Shown piece by piece: positions 31,996 through 41,200 of a stretch of 64,000 nucleotides of DNA. A model generated the notes under the pieces. That model made no database searches, was not told the origin of the DNA, and saw only the letters and a list, made by a program, of their open reading frames with translations. The position numbers and the translations under genes were made by a program. The stretch lies in assembly GCF_000970045.1 (NCBI RefSeq), contig NZ_CP009505.1, positions 806,001 through 870,000 of the forward strand, read 5' to 3'. The stretch comes from Methanosarcina sp. MTP4 (GTDB lineage: Archaea; Halobacteriota; Methanosarcinia; Methanosarcinales; Methanosarcinaceae). Every line of letters begins with the position of its first letter. The stretch's first letter is position 1.

Positions 31996-33511
31996 ATGGA
32001 TACAAAACCAAAACTGAGGGATTATATTATTCGAAAATATCCGCTTTCTGGACACAACGTTAAGAGATGGTGAACAAACACCTGGTGTAGCCCTTACAAG
32101 AGAGAAAAAGCTCTTGATTGCCCGGGCTCTGGACGAAATGGGGGTCTCCGTAATCGAAGCAGGCTCAGCGATCACTTCCAGCGGGGAGAGGGAATCTATC
32201 AAAGCTGTCGCAAACGACGGGCTGGATGCCGAAATCTGCAGTTACTGCAGGATTGTAAAGGCAGATGTTGATCATGCCCTGGAATGCGACGTGGACTCCA
32301 TCCACCTGGTAGCTCCGGTTTCCGACCTGCACATCAAGACCAAGATCAAAAAAGATCGGGATGCTGTGCGGCAGATCGCAGTCGAGGTTACGGAGTATGC
32401 CAAGGACCACGGCTTAATCGTGGAATTAAGCGGGGAGGACTCCTCAAGGGCAGACCTGGAATTCTTAAAAGCCCTGTATGCTGACGGAATTGATGCCGGA
32501 GCTGACCGCTTATGTTACTGTGATACTGTTGGGCTTTTAGTGCCTGAGAAAGCCACCGAGATTTTCAGGGATTTATCTTCTTCCCTGAAGGCTCCGATCA
32601 GCATCCACTGCCACAACGATTTCGGCTTTGCAACGGCAAACACCGTAGCCGCCCTTGCAGGGGGTGCAAAGCAGGCCCATGTAACTGTAAACGGTTTAGG
32701 GGAAAGAGCCGGGAACGCTGCCCTGGAAGAAGTGGTCATGAGCCTGGAATGGCTCTACAAATATGATACCGGGATCAACCATGAGCAGATCTACCGGATT
32801 TCCAGGCTGGTAAGCCGTCTGACCGGGATTCCCGTAAGCCCGAACAAGGCCCTGGTGGGAGGCAATGCCTTTACCCATGAGGCCGGGATTCACGTGCACG
32901 GGCTTCTTGCTGACAAGGCTACCTACGAGCCCATGGGCCCCGAACAAATCGGAAGGAAACGGCAGATCGTACTCGGAAAACATGCCGGTCGGAGTTCCAT
33001 TGCCCTGGCCTTACAGGAAATGGGACTTGAAGCCGACGAGACCCAGGCCGGGGAAATCTTCAACAGGGTCAAGCAGATGGGCGACCAGGGTAAGCACGTA
33101 ACCGATGCTGACCTGCAAACAATTGCAGAGAACGTGCTTGATATTTACAAGGAATCCCTGGTAAAGTTGGAAGAGTTTACCATAGTATCCGGAAACCGTG
33201 TGACTCCTACTGCTTCCATTAAACTCAACGTAAAGGATAAGGAGATCATACAGGCCGCGATCGGGAACGGGCCTGTGGACGCAGTTATCAATGCCATTAG
33301 GCGGGCGGCACGCTCCTGTGCGGAGGACATTGTCCTTGAAGAGTACCACGTAGATGCCATCAGCGGCGGAACCAATGCCCTTGTAGAAGTAAGGGTAAAG
33401 CTTTCCAAGGAAGGAAAGACGGTCACCGCTAGCGGAGCTCGGACGGATATCATCATGGCTTCAGTAGAGGCTGTGATGAATGGAATGAACCGCCTGATCA
33501 CGGCAGAGTGA
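31996..33511 (+). pseudogene. leuA: 2-isopropylmalate synthase-like gene (LeuA/CimA) with a 2-nt frameshift
   Basis: ATG 31996 starts MDTKPKLRDY and then the frame is lost; the next frame supplies LFENIRFLDTTLRDGEQTPG and runs to the stop at 33511. Adding AT to the TATATT at about 32023-32029 restores a continuous ~505-aa protein. The rest is a sound HMGL-type synthase: catalytic LDTTLRDGEQ, SIHCHNDFG, a GGNAFTHEAGIHVHG metal site and the C-terminal LeuA regulatory domain from about residue 390. It would condense acetyl-CoA with 2-oxoisovalerate (or pyruvate, if citramalate synthase). It lies upstream of ilvB-ilvN-ilvC, as expected for leucine synthesis. Whether the lesion is real is open. 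Confidence 0.8.
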
Positions 33512-33739
33512 GCTCGAAAGAAGGACGTTTTCCTTACAGGGGTATCTCAGGGGACCTTTTTGTCCCCTTCTAATTTTTTCATTTTGAACGGGGATTTAGT
33601 TGAAAATTGAAGAATTGGAAATGAAATACTTTTTTGGGCTCAGGAGCCTGAGATAACCTGCACCCATATATAACATGATTGATTATGATGTATCGATTGA
33701 ATTCAAACACAGAATTTATAATGAAACGAATTCAATAAA

Positions 33740-33805
33740 ATTCAGTTGAGTTCGTAATGAAATTCAGTTGAGTTCGTAATGAAATTCAGTTGAGTTCAAA
33801 ACGAA
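33740..33805. repeat. 3 x 22-bp tandem repeat upstream of ilvB
   Basis: ATTCAGTTGAGTTCGTAATGAA at 33740 and 33762, with a variant at 33784. It lies 95-160 bp before the ilvB TATA box; the surrounding 33512-33899 is otherwise gene-free. Confidence 0.85.
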
Positions 33806-33898
33806 ATCGGAAAAAATTCAGAATGAAAATTGCGAGCGTGATTGGCAAAAAGTATTTCTGATAAATATGCACTTTCAGGACTGTATTCGACTGGACAA

Positions 33899-33942
33899 AT
33901 TTAATATATATGTTGAATCAGTCTCCAAGAGACAAGAAGGAG
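33899..33942 (+). promoter_or_regulatory. ilvB promoter and ribosome site
   Basis: TTTAATATATATG (33899-33911) is a strong archaeal TATA box; a start near 33930 would give a ~20-nt leader. GAAGGAG (33936-33942) is an ideal ribosome site 10 nt before ATG 33953. Confidence 0.6.
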
Positions 33943-33952
33943 ATTAAATACA

Positions 33953-35641
33953 ATGACAACCGGGTCAACAGAAAAAATTAATGGCGCCAGGGCTATTATA
34001 AAGTGCCTTGAATTGGAAGGCGTTGACACTATCTTCGGGTACCCCGGAGGGCAGGTCATACCTTTCTACGATGAACTCTATGATTCAGATCTGCGCCACA
34101 TACTCGTACGCCACGAACAGGCAGCAGCCCATGCTGCAGACGGATATGCCCGCGCAACGGGAAAGACCGGGGTCTGTGTTTCCACCTCAGGTCCCGGAGC
34201 AACCAACCTGGTAACAGGCATTGCTACCGCATACATGGACTCAGTGCCCATGGTAGCCTTAACCGGTCAGGTCCCCAGTTCCATGATCGGAAATGACGCC
34301 TTTCAGGAAGCTGACATCAGGGGAATTACCCAGCCTATTACCAAGCACAACTACCTTGTACAGGACGCGAACGAGCTTCCCAGAGTCATGAAAGAAGCCT
34401 TTCACATCGCTTCCACCGGAAGGCCCGGCCCGGTATTAGTAGACCTTCCAAAAGACATCCAGATCTCCGAAATTGACTTCTCCTACCCCGAGAAAGTGGA
34501 ACTCAGGGGGTACAAACCCACCTACAAAGGCAACCTCCAGCAGGTGAAAAGGGCTGCCGAGGAAATTGCAAAAGCCTCCCGTCCTATCATTTACGCCGGG
34601 GGCGGAGTGATCACTTCGAATGCAGCCGCAGAACTGGTGAGATTTGCCGAAACAATCATGGCTCCCGTGACCACGACCCTTACGGGGATCGGGGCCATTC
34701 CGACCGAGCACCCCCTGAACCTGGGGATGCTGGGGATGCACGGGACCAAATATGCAAACTATGCAATCCAGGAATCCGACCTGTTAATTGCGGTCGGTGC
34801 AAGGTTTGACGACCGGGTGACCGGAAAGCTGGAAGCCTTTGCCCCGAATGCCAGGGTCATTCACATTGACATCGACCCCGCGGAGATATCCAAGAACGTG
34901 CCCGTCAACATCCCGATTGTGGGGGATGCAAAACATATCCTCAAGGCCCTTACCAAATACGTCAAATGCTGCAACTCCGAATTATGGCTTGCAAAGATTA
35001 TCGAATGGAAAACGGAATTTCCACTCAGCTACAGGAAGGAATCGGACGTTATCAAGCCTCAGTTCGTCGTGGAACAGATTTCGGAAGTCTGTAAGGACGC
35101 GATCGTTGTCACCGAAGTCGGGCAGCACCAGATGTGGGCAGCTCAGTACTTCAAGTTCAGTGAGCCCAGGACTTTCCTTACATCAGGAGGCCTGGGGACC
35201 ATGGGCTACGGCTACCCGGCAGCCATCGGAGCTAAGGTCGGGAGGCCTGACAAGGTGGTCGTCGATATTTCAGGAGACGGCTCTTTCCAGATGAACTCCC
35301 AGGAACTTGCCACAGCAGTGCAAAACGACATCCCGGTCATTGCCGTGATCCTGAACAACGGCTACCTGGGAATGGTCCGGCAGTGGCAGGAACTCTTCTT
35401 TGACCGGAGATATTCCTGCACCGACATCGCCGGCAGCGTTGACTTCGTGAAACTTGCCGAAGCATACGGGGCTCTCGGGATCAGGGCTGAAAAGCCGTCC
35501 GAAGTCAGGCCGGCAATCGAGGAAGCTGTCAAATCCGGCAGGCCTGCAGTTGTTGACGTGATAATCGAGTGCGAGGCAAATGTTTCACCTATGGTCCCGG
35601 CAGGGGCTGCAATTAATGAAATCCTTGACCTGGAGGACTGA
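33953..35641 (+). CDS. ilvB: Acetolactate synthase large subunit
   Basis: 562 aa ThDP enzyme making acetolactate (or acetohydroxybutyrate) in valine/isoleucine synthesis. Three domains: N-terminal PYR domain with the catalytic Glu in [15 protein letters not shown] (~46-60), central FAD-type domain, and C-terminal domain with the ThDP-Mg motif [12 protein letters not shown]...LNN (~441-468). The small subunit starts two bases after its stop. Confidence 0.95.
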   Translation: MTTGSTEKINGARAIIKCLELEGVDTIFGYPGGQVIPFYDELYDSDLRHILVRHEQAAAHAADGYARATGKTGVCVSTSGPGATNLVTGIATAYMDSVPMVALTGQVPSSMIGNDAFQEADIRGITQPITKHNYLVQDANELPRVMKEAFHIASTGRPGPVLVDLPKDIQISEIDFSYPEKVELRGYKPTYKGNLQQVKRAAEEIAKASRPIIYAGGGVITSNAAAELVRFAETIMAPVTTTLTGIGAIPTEHPLNLGMLGMHGTKYANYAIQESDLLIAVGARFDDRVTGKLEAFAPNARVIHIDIDPAEISKNVPVNIPIVGDAKHILKALTKYVKCCNSELWLAKIIEWKTEFPLSYRKESDVIKPQFVVEQISEVCKDAIVVTEVGQHQMWAAQYFKFSEPRTFLTSGGLGTMGYGYPAAIGAKVGRPDKVVVDISGDGSFQMNSQELATAVQNDIPVIAVILNNGYLGMVRQWQELFFDRRYSCTDIAGSVDFVKLAEAYGALGIRAEKPSEVRPAIEEAVKSGRPAVVDVIIECEANVSPMVPAGAAINEILDLED

Positions 35642-35643
35642 AT

Positions 35644-36129
35644 ATGAAACACACACTTGCGGTTCTGGTTGAGAACAGGTCAGGGGTCCTATCCAGGGTG
35701 TCAGGGCTCTTTTCGAGGCGTGGGTACAACATCGATAGCCTGGCTGTCGGTGTCACGGAAGACCCGGACGTTTCCCGGATGACCATCGTTGTCCACGGGG
35801 ACGACAGCGTACTCGAACAGGTCAAGAAGCAGCTGAACAAGCTGGTAGAAGTTATCAAGGTTTCGGACCTTGCAAGCGAAGACACCGTGGGACGGGAACT
35901 GGCTCTTTTCAAGGTTGCAGCCGATGAGAACTCCAGGGCGGAAATCATGCAGATCACCGATATCTTCAGGGCTCGTATAGTGGACGTGAGCCCGAAATCC
36001 GTTGTTGTTGAAGTTACGGGGGATGAAGATAAGATCCTGGCAATCGAAAACCTGCTCCAGAAGTTCGGGATTAAGGAGATGGTCCGGACCGGAAAGATCG
36101 CCATATCCCGCGGTTCAAAGAAGGTTTAA
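35644..36129 (+). CDS. ilvN: Acetolactate synthase small (regulatory) subunit
   Basis: 161 aa. N-terminal ACT domain (MKHTLAVLVENRSGVLSRVS) that senses valine, then the ALS_ss_C domain ending FGIKEMVRTGKIAISRG. Activates IlvB and confers feedback control. Begins two bases after ilvB, so translationally coupled. Confidence 0.94.
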   Translation: MKHTLAVLVENRSGVLSRVSGLFSRRGYNIDSLAVGVTEDPDVSRMTIVVHGDDSVLEQVKKQLNKLVEVIKVSDLASEDTVGRELALFKVAADENSRAEIMQITDIFRARIVDVSPKSVVVEVTGDEDKILAIENLLQKFGIKEMVRTGKIAISRGSKKV

Positions 36130-36404
36130 ATATTAAAGGGCAGTTAAAAAGAGGTAACTGCTCAATTATTTTTTCCAGAAAAGGGCTCTCATGGTCCGGA
36201 TATTTTAGTGGTGCCGGGCAAGGGACAAAACCCCCCATAAGCAGGAATTTTCCTGAAAAGCGAGGAAAATTTTTAAAAAATGCAGGTGATTTTTTCATCG
36301 AAGAATTAAATAATTCACATAGAAATTCGATCAAGTGTAAATCAATTCTAACAAACATAAAGAACTTCTATCAAACATAAGATATTTGTGAGGAGATGCA
36401 AGCA

Positions 36405-37412
36405 ATGGCAAATATAATTTATGACGATGACACCACCTTTGATGCGCTTAAGGACAAGACTATTGCAATAATGGGCTACGGCAGCCAGGGACACGCCCAT
36501 GCCCTCAACCTCCACGAGTCCGGGCTCAATGTGGTCGTAGGGCTCAGGGAAAACAGTTCCAGCCGCGCAAAAGCCGAAGCTGACGGCCTTAAGGTCATGA
36601 CCGTGGAAGAAGCCGCAAAAGCCGCAGACGTTATCATGATCCTCCTGCCCGATGAGAAGCAGTCCGGGGTCTACTACTCGGAAATCGAGCCCAACCTCGA
36701 AGCCGGAAACGCTCTCGCTTTTGCCCACGGCTTTAACATCCACTACAGCCAGATCGTGCCCCCTAAGGACGTGGACGTCTTTATGGCAGCTCCCAAGGGT
36801 CCCGGACACATTGTCAGGAGAACCTACACCGAAGGCATCGGAGTCCCCGGCCTTATCGCCGTCTACCAGGACGCAAGCGGAAATGCAAGGGACATTGCCC
36901 TGGCCTACGCCAAGGGAATCGGGGCTACCCGGGCAGGCGTCTACGAGACAACCTTCAGGGAAGAAACCGAGACCGACCTCTTCGGGGAACAGGTGGACCT
37001 CTGCGGAGGAGTCTCATCCCTTATCAAGACAGCTTTTGAAGTCCTGGTGGAAGCCGGGTACCAGCCCGAGATGGCCTACTTCGAGACCTGCCACGAAGTT
37101 AAGCTCATCGTTGACCTTATCTATGAAGGTGGCCTCGAGAGGATGTGGCACTCTGTCTCCAACACCGCAGAATACGGCGGCATGACTGTTGGTCCCCAGG
37201 TCATCAATGCCGAGTCCCGGGAAGCCATGTACCTGGCCCTTGAGAGGATCCAGAACGGAGAATTCGCCAAGGAATTTATCCTTGAAGGCATGACCAACCA
37301 CCCCGTGCTCAAAGCCATGGAACGCCAGGACCAGGAGCACCCGCTCGAAATCGTCGGCAAGGAAATCAGGGCAAACATCCCCTGGCTCAACAAGAAGATC
37401 GACGACGACTGA
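36405..37412 (+). CDS. ilvC: Ketol-acid reductoisomerase
   Basis: 335 aa class I enzyme. [13 protein letters not shown] is the NADPH-binding glycine loop (~22-34), HGFNIHY the first conserved block (~105) and the knotted C-terminal domain carries the Mg ligands in [14 protein letters not shown] and [15 protein letters not shown]. Converts acetolactate to dihydroxyisovalerate. ATG 36405 (MANIIYDDD) is chosen because GAGGAG lies 9 nt upstream; the ATG at 36396 abuts that site. A 275-nt leader separates it from ilvN. Confidence 0.95.
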   Translation: MANIIYDDDTTFDALKDKTIAIMGYGSQGHAHALNLHESGLNVVVGLRENSSSRAKAEADGLKVMTVEEAAKAADVIMILLPDEKQSGVYYSEIEPNLEAGNALAFAHGFNIHYSQIVPPKDVDVFMAAPKGPGHIVRRTYTEGIGVPGLIAVYQDASGNARDIALAYAKGIGATRAGVYETTFREETETDLFGEQVDLCGGVSSLIKTAFEVLVEAGYQPEMAYFETCHEVKLIVDLIYEGGLERMWHSVSNTAEYGGMTVGPQVINAESREAMYLALERIQNGEFAKEFILEGMTNHPVLKAMERQDQEHPLEIVGKEIRANIPWLNKKIDDD

Positions 37413-37599
37413 TCCTGAAGGAAAATATATACCTTAATTTACTTTTTTAATTTTCCTGGGCGGGGTCGGGTTTCCGATCCCACCGGGATTTTTTGGCAGG
37501 TTTACCTGGCCAGACAGTTGATTTTTTTGCCGCTTAATTTCAGCCATTGAACAGAAAGTTCATAAGCCTGAACTTCAAAATTCAATCCGGAGGGAAATA

Positions 37600-38142
37600 A
37601 TGCCAGTAATAGGAGATCGCAAGGTAATTGACACCATTCTTAAGAGGCGGAGCGTCCGGGAGTTTACGGAAAGCCCTGTCAGCACGGAAGATATCAACAG
37701 CATCCTCAACGCCGGGCGCTGGGCTCCTTCCGGCTTGAACAACCAGCCCTGGCGTTTTATCGTAATCCGGGAAAAAGACACTATCGTGCAGGTCTCGGAA
37801 TGCACGCACTATACGAAAGTAGTTGCAGGCGCACCGCTCCTTATTGCTGTCTACCTGGACACGGAAAATTCCTATTCCCACACGAAAGACGTCCAGGCAG
37901 TCGGTGCCGCCATCCAGAACATGCTCCTTGCCGTCTGCGAACTGGGCATGGGAGCCGTGTGGCTGGGAGAAATCCTGAAGCAGAGTGAGAAGGTCAACTC
38001 GGTTCTGGAATGCCCGGCAAGCTTTGAGCTCATGGCAGTGCTCGCAATCGGGGAACCGGCCCCAAAGGATAGGACTTCCCCGAGGAAAGAGCTGAATGAG
38101 CTTGTTTTTGAGGAAAAGTACGGGAAGGTCTGGGAAGGTTAA
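37600..38142 (+). CDS. Nitroreductase-family flavoprotein
   Basis: 180 aa FMN-binding NADH/NADPH-dependent reductase fold. RRSVREFTESPVS (~17-29) and GRWAPSGLNNQPWRF (~40-54) are the FMN phosphate and ring contacts, and MGAVWLGEILK (~118-128) the second FMN loop. The physiological substrate cannot be told. CCGGAGGG ribosome site. Short AT-rich gap after ilvC; probably its own transcript. Confidence 0.87.
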   Translation: MPVIGDRKVIDTILKRRSVREFTESPVSTEDINSILNAGRWAPSGLNNQPWRFIVIREKDTIVQVSECTHYTKVVAGAPLLIAVYLDTENSYSHTKDVQAVGAAIQNMLLAVCELGMGAVWLGEILKQSEKVNSVLECPASFELMAVLAIGEPAPKDRTSPRKELNELVFEEKYGKVWEG

Positions 38143-38199
38143 AGCTCGGGAAAGTCTGGAAAGGTTAAAGCCCGGGAAAATTACCTTCATAAAAAAAGC

Positions 38200-38270
38200 T
38201 GACGTATGTTTAATCCATGCATTAGGACACACATACGAGGACTCACATACGTCGCTGAATCTCTTTTTTT
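38200..38270 (+). terminator. Terminator hairpin after the nitroreductase gene
   Basis: GACGTATGT (38200-38208) and ACATACGTC (38245-38253) are exact inverted repeats, and CTCTTTTTTT follows (38261-38270). A second ACATACG (38231-38237) could pair alternatively. Between convergent genes, it may serve both. Confidence 0.6.
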
Positions 38271-38296
38271 CACACTTTTTTATTAAATCTGCCAAC

Positions 38297-41200
38297 TCAT
38301 AGTTTTTTCTTCTGGTATCCTACAAAAATTGCCCCTGACAGCAGCATTACGGATGCAACCGCTATGATGTCCGATGGTGAGATGGGCATGTTGCCAGAAT
38401 CCCCGGATTTTTCCGGTGATTCCTTTTTCATTTCATACCCTTCCACGTAGTTTGCATCGGAAGTGGATCTCGCTTGCATATCCGGCTGAGGGTTCTTTTC
38501 AAGGTCAGCGCCGTATCCCCCCTCTGCCATCATGCTCTGGTTGGCTGCGCCGCTCTCAGAGCTCCGTGCCTCTTCGGCAGATATGACTGTGGCGCTACCC
38601 ATACCGCTTCCACCAAGGCTTTCCCCGGCTTTTTGTGAAGAACCGCTGTCCTTTTTGCTGCTCGAGCTTCCCGGAAGGTTCGGGTTTTCGCAGATGTTCT
38701 GGCTGCAGGCTTTCCCATAATTTTCAACTGATTCCAGGTATTCCCTTGTTAAACTGTCTACTACCTCATTCGAAGGATTCCAGTACTCTTTGCCAATTGC
38801 TTCGAGCATGGTGGCAACCATGTTCTGGTAGGCAAACGGGTTTTTTGCATCAAATACATCTTTTAGTCCCATTTCATATTTGTCAAGGATAATGGTTTCG
38901 TAAATATCGTTCCACATGTACTCCTTGACAACGTCGGGAGTTGTTACCTGGAAACCGTACAGGTTATCCACCATTTCGGCTATTTCTTTCAGTCCGGAGT
39001 AATCGGACCCTATCATTCCTTCCAGGTAGAAGGGGTTTTCTATCCTGCTGCGGAGTTCTTTGGCAATGAAGGTACCGAGCCCTTCAATTTTCGGTTCTCC
39101 TCTGAGGTTTGCAACCATTACTTCCGGAGCCTCTCCGGAAACTGCCTGGACTGCTGCCGAAAGCCCTCCGACGTACTGGAAAAAGTCGTCGTTGTCAAGC
39201 ACTCCGTAGAGGTTTGAGGAACGGCTGTTGATTACGACGTCAGTGCCGTTCAGGTTCTCCCTGAAGATAGACTCGTAGTTCCCAAGGTAGTGCATGAAGC
39301 CTTCACTGTCGACCGTGTACAGGTTTGCCATCCGGAAGATGTAGAGGTTGCCGATAGTTTCGGTTCCGTTTTCAGAGTTCCAGTCGGTGCCTCCTGCTCC
39401 TATTTCCTTTTCTATGCCTACACCGTAGCCACCGGGAGGCGGGGCAAAGATCCTGACGGCGGCAAGTTCTCCGGCCAGTTCTTCAAAAGTTCCGGTAAAT
39501 TCCGGGATTTCTGCCATGTAGGTGTCAAGGATCTTTTTCTGTTCCCCAGGGTCCATTGCAAGGAGGGCTTCTTCGATTTCCAGGGTATGTTTTCTAACGT
39601 AGTTGTCTTCAGAGGCTTCATCAAGCCCTGAGATTGTGTGCGTTGCCGTATCAAGCAGCCTTATCTGGTACTGGAGGGTGTCCCTGTAAAGCCCGGAGAT
39701 CGTGATCACCACGTCCACACGGGGGCGGTTTACGGTTGTCCCGTCGGGGAGAGTGATTTTCAGGTCTTCGAGGGGTGTGACTCCCACCTTGTCGTTGTAA
39801 ACTTTGCTGAAAGCTCCGGAGGAGTAGTAAAATACGGGCTCTGCCCCCATAAGCCTCAGGGTCATTGCTTCCATTACCCCGTTGTGGCGCAGGGTTTCCA
39901 CGGACCAGAGGCAGACGCCTACTTTTTCCGGGAATTCCCCGTGCTCGACATAATATTCAAGCAGCAGCTCGTCTGCGAGTTCTTTTCCTGTTTTCCAGGT
40001 CTCTGGGTTTGGAATCTTCTTTGACTCAAAGCCGTAGTAGTTTCTGCCCGTGGGAAGCACGTTCGGGTTGTTTACCGGGTCCCCCTGTTCGCTCGGGAGG
40101 ATATACCCGCCGTCCAGTGCATGCGTAAAGGACGTAAGTTCTCCCGAGGTGTTCAGCAGGAACAGGGTCTTGTTTGCCGTTTCGAATGTCTCGTTGAGGG
40201 TGTCGAGTTCTTCCGGGCTCATGCTCCGGTTCAGGTGCGTTTCCACCGCTTCTGCAAACAAGCGGTTTTCAGGGCTGCAGTTCTCTATGGATAATGAAAG
40301 CCAGTTGCTAAGGTTTTCAGCGTTTGAACTCTCCTCCAGGACCTCGATTCCTCCGGCACTTACAGCGTCCGCGTCATATCCGAGCAGGGTGCAGGAAGTG
40401 TTCAGAAGCAGGTCCGCATGCATGGTTTCAAGGAACATCGCGGCTTTTTCTCCCTCCGGGCTCTGTCCGAAGGTATGGGTCCCGTAAGGAATCGTCTCGG
40501 CGCTTATCTCTTCCAGGTATTCTACAATCTCGTCAAGGGCATCTTCGAAGTTCTCGTCCGTTACCGTAAGTTCCAGATCTTCATCAACGGTACTGTTATT
40601 GAGTAGTTCGATGACCGTATTTTTCGTTTCGTTCATCCCGTTCTCGTACCCGCTTTGCCTGTACTCCTGATAGTCCATCAGGTAGTTTTTCAGTTCGGTG
40701 AGGTCTCCATAGACTCCGCTTTTTGCAATCGGGGGGGTCAGGTGGCTGATCAGGGTAGCATAACCCCGGCGTTTTGCCTGGATGCCTTCCCCTGCGCCGT
40801 CCACGATGTAGGGGTAGATGTTTGGGATGTCCCCGAGGAGCAGGTCCGGGTAACTCGTGGCGTTCAGGCAGACCATTTTCCCGGGCAGCCATTCCTGGGT
40901 CCCGTGCCTGCCCACATGCACAACGGCGTCAGCCCCAAAACCTCCTTCTTCAGGTGAGTGCTGGAGCCAGAGGTAGAAGGCCATGTACTGGTGGGGGGGT
41001 GCAATGTTCAGGTCATGGTAAAGCCTGTCAGTATCTTCTTCCCAGCCCCTTGCCGGTTCCGGGGTAAGGATTATGTTTCCGTTTTTGATTACCGGGATGA
41101 CAATGTAATCCTTTCCGTCCCTGTTTACTACCATCATTTCCCCTGGAGGCTCTCCCCAGCTGTTGATTACATCATTCCTGATGCTTTCGGGCAGTTCGTT

